Of a stretch of DNA of 64,000 nucleotides, positions 51,468 through 58,337 are shown one piece after another. Where the stretch lies: the NCBI RefSeq assembly GCF_002860285.1, contig NZ_PGVF01000001.1:620001-684000 (forward strand), given 5' to 3'. This DNA comes from Bacillus sp. M6-12. Its GTDB lineage: Bacteria; Bacillota; Bacilli; Bacillales; DSM-1321. The translations under genes and the position numbers were made by a program. The notes beneath the pieces are model-generated. The model ran no database searches, had not been told where the DNA came from, and was given only the letters and a program-made list of their open reading frames with translations. The number at the start of each line of letters is the position of its first letter. Within the stretch, counting starts at the first letter, position 1.

Positions 51468-53357
51468 TTATTCACCCTCTCTTGTTTTAATAATATCTTT
51501 GATGCCATCTGTACGGATTAGTAAGTCGGAATTTTTTATTTGTGTTTGAACTTTCTCATATTGCTCTATCATTTCTTCTGTAACAGGTATAGATTCGTTT
51601 GTATCGATGTTAAATGCCAGATAAGAATTGTTGTCATTTGGATTGATTCTAATAACGTATCCATCTCCAACCGCCCAATTCATGATTTGTCCCACTATTT
51701 TCTCTCTATTTTGGTCAAAAATGTTTTGTCCATAAAAATAAGCGTGTTCAGATTTCATTCCTAATAAATGCAAGATAGTAGGCATCGTATCAATTTGTCC
51801 TAATGGTTGCTTGTCTATTTCAACAATACTCTTATCAGGTGTATGAATTAAGAACGGAACTCGTTTTAATTTGTATAAATCATTGTAAGCTAAATCAGGG
51901 AAGAGTTTTTCCATTTCTGGTTGTTCCAATTCAGAATCATGGTCTCCATACATAATTAATACGGTATTATTGTATAATCCCTTTTCCTTTAACTCTTCAA
52001 TTAATATCCCAATCGCTTTATCTGCTTCATGAACAGATTGAATATACTTACCTACCTGTGTACCTTCTAATTTTCCAACATTGAAATCTGTATCTCTGCT
52101 ATCAAAAGGAGTATGGTTTTCTAATGTGATTAAAAAGCTGAAGAATGGTTGTTGCAATGTTGCTATTTTATCAACACTTTGAATAAAGAAATCCTTATCT
52201 CTCATTCCTAATCCTGCAGTATCTTTTATATCGAACTGCTTTTCAAAATAGCTTTCTTGGAAACCATATGATTTGTGCATATTTACACGATTCCAAAACT
52301 CCCCACGATACGCATGGGCTGAAAAGGTAGAATAACCTTCCCTTTCCAATATTTTAGGGAGTGTATAATAATCATTAAAACCATAAAGGATATTTGCACT
52401 TCCACTTGATAAACCATAAAGAGAATTTAATGTTAGATATTCAGCATCAGATGTATGACCATATCCTACTTGGTTATACATGTTTTCTGCATAGTAACTC
52501 TCTTGTATCAATTTATTGAAGTTCGGTGTGATTTCTTTCCCTTCTATTTTTTCATTTACAACATATCTTGCAAAAGATTCCATCTGAACAAATAATATAT
52601 TCTTTCCTTTCATGGAAGCCCAATAAGGATTCTTTTCTTGCTCATTTGGTTGATAAAAGGATTGACGGATTTCTTGTATTTTTTGTTCGTTCAATTCTGG
52701 TTTAAAGACTTTTTCTTTAATACTTTCATACGTATCAACAAAGTGGAAATTGATTGTCCCTATCATACAAGAAGCAAGAGCATTAGAATTTCTATCTTTT
52801 ATCCCATCGTCTCCAAGATGTACCAGCATAAAAGCAAAGTTACCAAATAAGAACATAGTTAGAAACGTAAAGTAAACAAAACCTCTGTTTAAATTTAGTT
52901 TTTGTTTTTTTGTACTTACCTTACTTTTGAATAGAAACAATAAAACACCTATAAAAATAAGGTCTATAAAGTATAAAATGTCTTTTCCTTGCAACAGATG
53001 GAAGATTGCATTTTTTACATCATTTGCTTGATTTACCTGATAAAGAAGGGAAAAAGAAGTGAAGTCCTTAAAGTGTCTAAAATACACTGCATCTGCAAAA
53101 ATACTGATAGAAATAAAGAACGAAACAAAAAGGAGAATCCATTTTCTTTTTCGGTTCGATACAAACCAAAACAAACCAGCTATTGCAATTAACGTCAGTG
53201 TAGTAAATATCTTAGCTGGTGTTGTAAGGAAAGTATCCCCTTCAATATAAACTTCATCAAAAAGAAGAAGATACTTCGCATAAAGAAGGAGAGCAAATAT
53301 TGAAATATCAAAAATAGGATGTTGAATAAATCCTTTTAACATTTTTTTAAATTTCAC
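51468..53357 (-). CDS. LTA-synthase-like (LtaS family) membrane sulfatase-fold protein
   Basis: A 629-aa protein with five membrane segments in the first 180 residues and an extracellular sulfatase-fold domain from about 225. Catalytic features of LtaS are kept: FVQMESF (metal-binding Glu), GYGHTSDAEYLTLNS with the nucleophile Thr, HAYRGEFWNRV and IMYGDHD. LtaS-type enzymes polymerise glycerol phosphate onto a lipid anchor at the cell surface. The start is GTG at 53357, with the AAAGGAGGAG ribosome site inside the last codons of the methyltransferase front half. It is placed between the two halves of that methyltransferase, with gaps of 4 and 3 bases, which is very unusual. Confidence 0.9.
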   Translation of the reverse strand: MKFKKMLKGFIQHPIFDISIFALLLYAKYLLLFDEVYIEGDTFLTTPAKIFTTLTLIAIAGLFWFVSNRKRKWILLFVSFFISISIFADAVYFRHFKDFTSFSLLYQVNQANDVKNAIFHLLQGKDILYFIDLIFIGVLLFLFKSKVSTKKQKLNLNRGFVYFTFLTMFLFGNFAFMLVHLGDDGIKDRNSNALASCMIGTINFHFVDTYESIKEKVFKPELNEQKIQEIRQSFYQPNEQEKNPYWASMKGKNILFVQMESFARYVVNEKIEGKEITPNFNKLIQESYYAENMYNQVGYGHTSDAEYLTLNSLYGLSSGSANILYGFNDYYTLPKILEREGYSTFSAHAYRGEFWNRVNMHKSYGFQESYFEKQFDIKDTAGLGMRDKDFFIQSVDKIATLQQPFFSFLITLENHTPFDSRDTDFNVGKLEGTQVGKYIQSVHEADKAIGILIEELKEKGLYNNTVLIMYGDHDSELEQPEMEKLFPDLAYNDLYKLKRVPFLIHTPDKSIVEIDKQPLGQIDTMPTILHLLGMKSEHAYFYGQNIFDQNREKIVGQIMNWAVGDGYVIRINPNDNNSYLAFNIDTNESIPVTEEMIEQYEKVQTQIKNSDLLIRTDGIKDIIKTREGE

Positions 53358-53361
53358 GCTA

Positions 53362-54420
53362 TTATTTCTCCTCCTTTACCCCTAATCGTTTTAATTCATT
53401 TTGTACATATTCTATTTGTTCAGGTGTTAGGTCGCTTCTCATTTGTAAAAGGTCTTCTTCAATTTTTCTTTCACTTTTTGTTGCTTTGGAGCAAAAAAAG
53501 AATCGACTGCTATCAGGATGTGTCTGCTCTAATTCTTCCGCTACTCTTTCATCTATCATGACATTAGCAGGGAATCTCCCACCTTCATGTGGTGTATAAG
53601 CGTTAGGGTCATAGTGTCCGTAAATTCCATATGTTCCAGTGGTCGCTTTTTGATTGCCTGTAACACCATACTCAAATCGGTCATTTTCTTTACGTTCAAT
53701 TCGACAAGCGTCTATATTTAATGCACCTGTTCCATGTTGAAGGACATTTTTGACAATCGTTTTTTCACTAAGAGGCTTTCTTGCAATACAAATAGGTTCA
53801 TTTGCTGGTTTTAATGCAGTATTCCAACCATGCCATTCACTTGCTTCCTCTGTTTGCGGAATATCTTCCGTTTCTCCCCAATTACCTCCTTGCCCCATTA
53901 ACACACCGTTTTTTCCACCAATAGGGCGTTGCTTTTCGCTAAGTGGTCTTTTCTTTCCATAGAGCTTATCAATTGCTTTAGAAATGTTTTGTCCCTTTGG
54001 CATCCCTTGACCGTATATCCAGCTAAATAATCCTCTGTCATTCTGCTGGTCTATTAATCTTGCAAAAGCACTTGCTTGTTCTGTTGATAAGGAATCCATG
54101 AAATTTGCTAAGTCTTGATTTCCGTCATAAAAGACATCTATTTTATCTCTAATTTCAAATCCAGCCTCTTCTATGGCTACTGCCATTCTGTGATAGGTGG
54201 AAGAAGCAGAGAAAGAAAGGAGATGTCCTCCTGGTTTTAATACACGAAGACACTCTTTCCAGAATTCAATATCATAAGCAATTCCAGTGGAATCCCACCC
54301 CTTTGACATGAAGCCTATTTCATAAGGAGGGTCGGTTACAATAGAATGGAAGTAATTATCAGGGAATGTTTTTAACACTTCTTTGCTGTTGCCATGATAA
54401 ATATGATTGTGTTGAACCAA
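53362..54420 (-). CDS. N-terminal part of a split DNA methyltransferase (catalytic part)
   Basis: A 352-aa protein covering the front of a phage-type beta-class methyltransferase: SIVTDPPYEIGFMSKGWDST (motif IV), FWKECLRVLKPGGHLLSFSA (motif V/VI), GFEIRDKIDVFY, a target-recognition region with GWNTALKPANEPICIARKPL and GTGALNIDACRIE, GRFPANVMIDE and SRFFFCSKATKSER. The expected HPTVKP and FAGSGTT end is missing and is encoded at 51171-51464. The start is TTG at 54420 after AAGGGAG. The last codons contain the ribosome site of the LTA-synthase-like gene. Confidence 0.85.
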   Translation of the reverse strand: MVQHNHIYHGNSKEVLKTFPDNYFHSIVTDPPYEIGFMSKGWDSTGIAYDIEFWKECLRVLKPGGHLLSFSASSTYHRMAVAIEEAGFEIRDKIDVFYDGNQDLANFMDSLSTEQASAFARLIDQQNDRGLFSWIYGQGMPKGQNISKAIDKLYGKKRPLSEKQRPIGGKNGVLMGQGGNWGETEDIPQTEEASEWHGWNTALKPANEPICIARKPLSEKTIVKNVLQHGTGALNIDACRIERKENDRFEYGVTGNQKATTGTYGIYGHYDPNAYTPHEGGRFPANVMIDERVAEELEQTHPDSSRFFFCSKATKSERKIEEDLLQMRSDLTPEQIEYVQNELKRLGVKEEK

Positions 54421-54441
54421 TCAAAAACACTCCCTTCTCTA

Positions 54442-55002
54442 TTATTTTTTCTCTTTATTTTTTGGGTCACGATTCGTTGTGATAATATAATCGCTGTTAA
54501 ACTGTCTAATATCGTTCATTAATTCATGAATGGTATTTTGCGTAAATCCAGCAACATTCACGTTTTCTTCTTTCTTTTTGTTGTGTAGAAAAATTTCTAA
54601 TAAAAAGATTTCTTCTGGTTTCGGGCGACTATACACTTTAATTTCTTTGATTTTTGTAATGTCAATTTCTTTGTTTCCTTCAAATTCGTTGTAATAACGG
54701 AAGATTTTTCGTTCAGGGAATATTTGAAATGGATTTTTTTTCATTCCCAACATATATTTCACGTCATAATAAACAAACGCTACTAATAGAAATGAGCCTA
54801 ATCCAACTAATGCTTTCGCCCACCATTGAATATCGGAAAACATAAAGTTAAAGAGAACGACACCTAATATCACTAATAGCGTGGTTTTTCCCATTGTCTT
54901 TGTCATTTTGTTTAAATCAAAAAAGTACATTTTGTCGAAAGACAATTTCTCTGGTTGTTCTTTGTTTTCTATTTCAACTTGATTTTTTTCTTGTTTTTCC
55001 AC
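54442..55002 (-). CDS. Membrane protein with PH-like cytoplasmic domain
   Basis: A 186-aa protein with two membrane segments (about 42-57 and 64-84) and a C-terminal soluble domain (ILEIFLHNKKKEENVNVAGF-type; visible EIFLLEIFLHNKKKEENVNV) whose strands resemble bacterial PH-like domains. The start is GTG at 55002 after GAGAGGGG. It lies inside the methyltransferase operon, 17-18 bases from the genes on each side. Function unknown. Confidence 0.6.
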   Translation of the reverse strand: MEKQEKNQVEIENKEQPEKLSFDKMYFFDLNKMTKTMGKTTLLVILGVVLFNFMFSDIQWWAKALVGLGSFLLVAFVYYDVKYMLGMKKNPFQIFPERKIFRYYNEFEGNKEIDITKIKEIKVYSRPKPEEIFLLEIFLHNKKKEENVNVAGFTQNTIHELMNDIRQFNSDYIITTNRDPKNKEKK

Positions 55003-55019
55003 AGTCTTTATCCCCTCTC

Positions 55020-55790
55020 TTATTTAAAATAGGCTTCCAGATTCTTAATCTGATATTTTTGGAAATTTTCTTTGGCAATTTCATAATTACTTTGATTGTT
55101 TTCAAAGCAGATAAACTGTCTTCCAGTACGGAGTGCAGATATGGCAGTTGTTCCACCACCAGCACATCCGTCAAATACAACATGTCCTTCATCAGTGAAG
55201 GTTTTAATTAAATCTTCAAAAAGTCCAACAGGTTTAGCAGTCTTATGACCCCCTACGACAATCGGATAATTAAACAAGAACCGTTCAGGAATTTGAACTT
55301 CTGTTCCGTTATTTTTTACACGTTTTCCACGCTGATTGTTAAACACCCAATTTTTGCCCTTTCGATTCCAGACAAAGAACTCAAACGCATTAATTGGCAT
55401 TTTGTCCATATTGAAGACTGCAGGATTACTTTTTTCCCAAACACCAATTCTTGGGCTTCCAGTGTCTTTTCCTAATGCGTCTTGAACAATATCGTTAATT
55501 TCTTTTAGTTGTTGCCATGACCCAAATACAATCATGCTTCTTCCTTTTTTCAGGATTCTGGCACATTCACGAATGTATTGTTCAACATCAAATTCCTTAT
55601 CCCACTCTCCAAATTCCATCCCTTCGTATCCACGAACGTCTTTATTTTTCCGTTTATAACGGTTGAGTTTGGCAAAGTTGGTTTCACGACTAATCAAATA
55701 AGGAATATCCGTCAGAATCATGTCCACACTCTCGTCTTCTAACTCCTTAAATCCTTCAAATGTATCTCTCAATAAAAACTGATTATTCAC
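55020..55790 (-). CDS. Beta-class DNA methyltransferase
   Basis: A 256-aa amino-methyltransferase with motif IV MILTDIPYLISRETNF (DIPY instead of DPPY), motif V CARILKKGRSMIVFGSWQQL, and at the C-terminus AKPVGLFEDLIKTFTDEGHV with motif I FDGCAGGGTTAISALRTGRQ. It modifies adenine-N6 or cytosine-N4 at an unknown target. No restriction enzyme is adjacent. The start is GTG at 55790 after GAGGAG. It is the third methyltransferase of the operon. Confidence 0.85.
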   Translation of the reverse strand: MNNQFLLRDTFEGFKELEDESVDMILTDIPYLISRETNFAKLNRYKRKNKDVRGYEGMEFGEWDKEFDVEQYIRECARILKKGRSMIVFGSWQQLKEINDIVQDALGKDTGSPRIGVWEKSNPAVFNMDKMPINAFEFFVWNRKGKNWVFNNQRGKRVKNNGTEVQIPERFLFNYPIVVGGHKTAKPVGLFEDLIKTFTDEGHVVFDGCAGGGTTAISALRTGRQFICFENNQSNYEIAKENFQKYQIKNLEAYFK

Positions 55791-55832
55791 CTTTTCACTC
55801 CTCTCTCTATGTTGTTTGGTAGAAAACTTTAT

Positions 55833-56627
55833 CTATGGTGTAGAGAAGAAATTTTGATAAAAGTCCCTTTTTTCTTCTGTTATGGATTCAGCTATTCGTT
55901 CATAGGCTTTTTCATAAAAACCTTGTTCTTTTTCAAAAGCGACAAATTTTCGACCAGTACGAACAGAAGCAATAGGAATTGTTCCTACTCCTGTACAACT
56001 GTCTAAAACGACATCCGATTCATCTGTGTAGGTACGAATGATATATTCTGCTAAATCTATGGGCTTTTGGGTGGGGTGAATAGGTGGGTGAGGCTTCGGA
56101 TAAAAAAGGGTTGTTCTTGGATATTTTTTTGTATCCCCTGTTCGATTTGCCGAAGGATTTTCATGACTTTTAAACTCACCGTAATTGTTATTTTTTAATT
56201 GACCTTCTTTGTATTTGCTCCCCATCCCATGAAGAGGTTTTCCTTCAAAAAATTGAGGATTGTATGTTGGAGCTTTCTTGTAAAACACAAGCAGTTCTTC
56301 AAAATCAAAGAGAGGCATCCGTTTCGCATTTAAAAAATTAGAAGGTCTATCTTTTACCCATATCCATTTGTACTTAAAGAGCTTTCGATTACTTTGTATG
56401 AGGTCACTTGCAAAGAGATTTTGAGCAAACAATACAATAGCTCCATTTGGCTTAATTACACGTTCATACTCCTTCCAGAGCACGTCATAAGGGATAACCG
56501 TATCCCAACGATTCTGTGTCGTTCCATAAGGCAAATCCGTAAAAATTAAGCTCACTGATTGATTTGGAATTTGACACATTCCTCTTTCTCCTACACAATC
56601 TTCATGAAACAATCGGTTCTCCCACAC
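55833..56627 (-). CDS. Beta-class DNA methyltransferase (DLPYGTT type)
   Basis: A 264-aa methyltransferase with SLIFTDLPYGTTQNRWDTVI (motif IV with the DLPYGTTxxxWD hallmark of a phage adenine methylase group), YERVIKPNGAIVLFAQ, and C-terminal HPTQKPIDLAEYIIRTYTDE with motif I LDSCTGVGTIPIASVRTGRK. Complete in all motifs. The start is GTG at 56627 after GGAGGTGG. A TTGACTATA element at 56681..56670 lies at the end of the preceding gene and may provide a second promoter for this and later genes. Confidence 0.87.
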   Translation of the reverse strand: MWENRLFHEDCVGERGMCQIPNQSVSLIFTDLPYGTTQNRWDTVIPYDVLWKEYERVIKPNGAIVLFAQNLFASDLIQSNRKLFKYKWIWVKDRPSNFLNAKRMPLFDFEELLVFYKKAPTYNPQFFEGKPLHGMGSKYKEGQLKNNNYGEFKSHENPSANRTGDTKKYPRTTLFYPKPHPPIHPTQKPIDLAEYIIRTYTDESDVVLDSCTGVGTIPIASVRTGRKFVAFEKEQGFYEKAYERIAESITEEKRDFYQNFFSTP

Positions 56628-56676
56628 TTCTAAACCACCTCCTTTTTAGTCAAAAAATAGTTTGTATCGTTTATAG

Positions 56677-57384
56677 TCAATATTGAGAAGGAAGTAATCG
56701 TTGATTCCCAATCTCTATATAAGTAGGGTCAATTTCAAATCCAATAAACTTTCGATTCCCACCTACATTCAAAGTAGCGATTGCTGTTGTAAAGCTACCC
56801 ATAAAAGGGTCTAAGATAATATCTCCTTCATTAGAGGAGTTCTGAATAAATAGCTCCATAAGTTCTACTGGTTTTTCCGTAGGATGAAGTTTGTTTCTGA
56901 CGTTATCTATTTCAATGACTGTTTTTGAACCAAGATTGTGAATGTATTTGGCTTTTCCTTTCCTTAAAAAGAGAATGTATTCTGCATTTTTCATGTAATA
57001 TTGACTTGGCGTACAATTGTTCTTTTTCCACACCAAAAGATTATGAAGTTTAAAACCAATCTCTGTTGCAATATTCAACATTTCTTGTAAATTAAGCGTA
57101 TTGGTCATGACATAAAAATGAGATTGTGGTTTCAATACTCGATATACTTCTGTCATCCAATCTTTAATTTTGATGTTGTTATGTTGAAAAATCTTTCCGT
57201 CATTCGATAAGAGAATTCCGCTTGGTTGTCCTTCTTTTCGTTTCCTTCCACCGCTTATAGTCTTGTAAGCAGGGTCAGTTACACAAAGATGAATGCTTTC
57301 CGAAGGAATGGATTTTAAACCTTCCAAACAATCCATTTGATACACATGATTTAATCTCATATTTTCACGAATTTGACCACTCAA
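56677..57384 (-). CDS. Beta-class DNA methyltransferase with variant AdoMet loop
   Basis: A 235-aa methyltransferase, first gene of the operon. Motif IV is HLCVTDPAYKTISGGRKR (DPAY), then VYRVLKPQSHFYVMTNTLNL, HPTEKPVELMELFIQNSSNE and motif I LDPFMGSFTTAIATL, where the usual GSGTT reads GSFTT. Both changes touch conserved loops, so activity is likely but not certain. The start is TTG at 57384 after AAGGAGGG. Confidence 0.82.
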   Translation of the reverse strand: MSGQIRENMRLNHVYQMDCLEGLKSIPSESIHLCVTDPAYKTISGGRKRKEGQPSGILLSNDGKIFQHNNIKIKDWMTEVYRVLKPQSHFYVMTNTLNLQEMLNIATEIGFKLHNLLVWKKNNCTPSQYYMKNAEYILFLRKGKAKYIHNLGSKTVIEIDNVRNKLHPTEKPVELMELFIQNSSNEGDIILDPFMGSFTTAIATLNVGGNRKFIGFEIDPTYIEIGNQRLLPSQY

Positions 57385-57457
57385 TATCTTCCCTCCTTAC
57401 TATATCAGACATTATTGCTTATAGTCTATATATATTTACTTATTGCCTATTGTATAG

Positions 57458-57463
57458 TATAAT
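57458..57463 (+). promoter_or_regulatory. -10 box of the hpf promoter
   Basis: TATAAT with a 17-bp spacer to TTTACT (57435-57440). The divergent side (57420-57426) has a TATAGTC element that may serve the methyltransferase operon. Confidence 0.5.
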
Positions 57464-57545
57464 AAAGCCAACAAAGTTTTTGAATAGCATATTTGCTCTA
57501 CAAGACTTTAGTTGAATATTGTTGATGGAAGGGGTTTTTGGAACT

Positions 57546-58085
57546 ATGAAATTGAACATTACTGCAAAGAACTTTGAATTAACGAAAGGAATCACTCAAT
57601 TTGTTGAAGAGAAGTTTGAACGTCTTACAAAAAAAGTAGACAAAAACACAACTCTCCATGTTACCTTATCGACCAGTAAAGAAGGTCAAAAAGCAGAAGT
57701 TATGCTTCATGTCGCTGGTCAATTATTGAAAATGGAAGCTGTTCATTCTGACTTGTACGTATCTATTAATACACTCATTGATAAAGTGAATTATCAAGTC
57801 AATAAACGAATTGAAAAATCAAACAAACGTACTCATGAAACGATTCGCTATGCGGAAAACATTAAATTAAACGAAGGAGATGAAGATATTACTATGGAAC
57901 AAAAAGAACCAATCGTAAAACGCAAACAATTTGACATGAAACCAATGATGGAGGAAGAAGCTATTCTTCAAATGGAAATGTTAGGACATTCTTTCTTCTT
58001 CTTCTTCAACGGAGAAACAGATACAATGTGCCTTCTTTACAAGCGTAAAGACGGAAATTACGGTCTAATCGAAAGCGTTCGCTAA
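57546..58085 (+). CDS. hpf: Long-form ribosome hibernation promoting factor
   Basis: A 179-aa long HPF. The N-terminal ribosome-binding domain (about 1-95) has MKLNITAKNFELTKGITQFV and AEVMLHVAGQLLKMEAVHSD LYVSI; the C-terminal dimerisation domain (about 122-179) has IVKRKQFDMKPMMEEEAILQ, MEMLGHSFFFFFN and YKRKDGNYGLIE. Long HPF joins two 70S ribosomes into inactive 100S particles in stationary phase. A copy on a mobile element next to the chromosomal one is uncommon. The ATG at 57546 follows AAGGGG; upstream in-frame TTG/ATG codons precede that site. It has its own promoter and terminator. Confidence 0.92.
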   Translation: MKLNITAKNFELTKGITQFVEEKFERLTKKVDKNTTLHVTLSTSKEGQKAEVMLHVAGQLLKMEAVHSDLYVSINTLIDKVNYQVNKRIEKSNKRTHETIRYAENIKLNEGDEDITMEQKEPIVKRKQFDMKPMMEEEAILQMEMLGHSFFFFFNGETDTMCLLYKRKDGNYGLIESVR

Positions 58086-58092
58086 CAAACAG

Positions 58093-58121
58093 AAACAGGC
58101 TCTTAGTAGCCTGTTTTTTTA
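58093..58121 (+). terminator. Terminator of hpf
   Basis: AACAGGCT / AGCCTGTT 8-bp stem followed by T7. Confidence 0.9.
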
Positions 58122-58185
58122 TGTACTTTTTATGTTAATCTTCATGCTTTATTCATACTTTTTTCATATCTATTTATCAAAAAAT

Positions 58186-58220
58186 AAAAAAGAGTACAGA
58201 ATTACTTCCGTACTCTCTCT
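58186..58220 (-). terminator. Terminator of the virD4 transcript
   Basis: GAGTAC-GAA / TTC-GTACTC stem followed by T6 on the minus strand. About 120 bases separate it from the virD4 stop. Confidence 0.8.
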
Positions 58221-58226
58221 AACTGT

Positions 58227-58318
58227 TTAATAGGACATTAGAGAACCTAACAGCTTCAACCACCTATTCATAGGTTGTGGGTCTTTCAGGGTCACTGGTT
58301 TGTTCTCTGTCTACTATA
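58227..58318 (-). ncRNA. Candidate structured RNA in the virD4 3' region
   Basis: Between the virD4 stop and its terminator lies a 90-base stretch with nested pairing. The outer arms are GACATTAGAGAAC (58234-58246) and GTTCTCTGTC (58302-58311). Inside are CAACC/GGTTG and ACCTA/TAGGT pairs (58257-58277) and a GGGTC tttca GGGTC repeat (58279-58293). Its base composition is richer in G and C than the flanks. No known RNA family was recognised. It is adjacent to an hpf gene, as some raiA-linked RNAs are, but I cannot match it. Confidence 0.35.
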
Positions 58319-58337
58319 GCCCCTTTTTCAACTCCTA

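Noticed and set aside
57399..57428. Promoter TAGACT-18-TATAGT for the methyltransferase operon
   Set aside because: The expected start of transcription would fall within the ribosome site of the first gene (AAGGAGGG at 57391-57398), so a functional promoter at exactly this place is unlikely.
58227..58318. Hammerhead, fluoride, c-di-GMP or guanidine RNA at the virD4 3' end
   Set aside because: The conserved cores of these RNAs (for instance CUGAUGA and GAAA for hammerhead) are not present. Only a generic nested fold remains.
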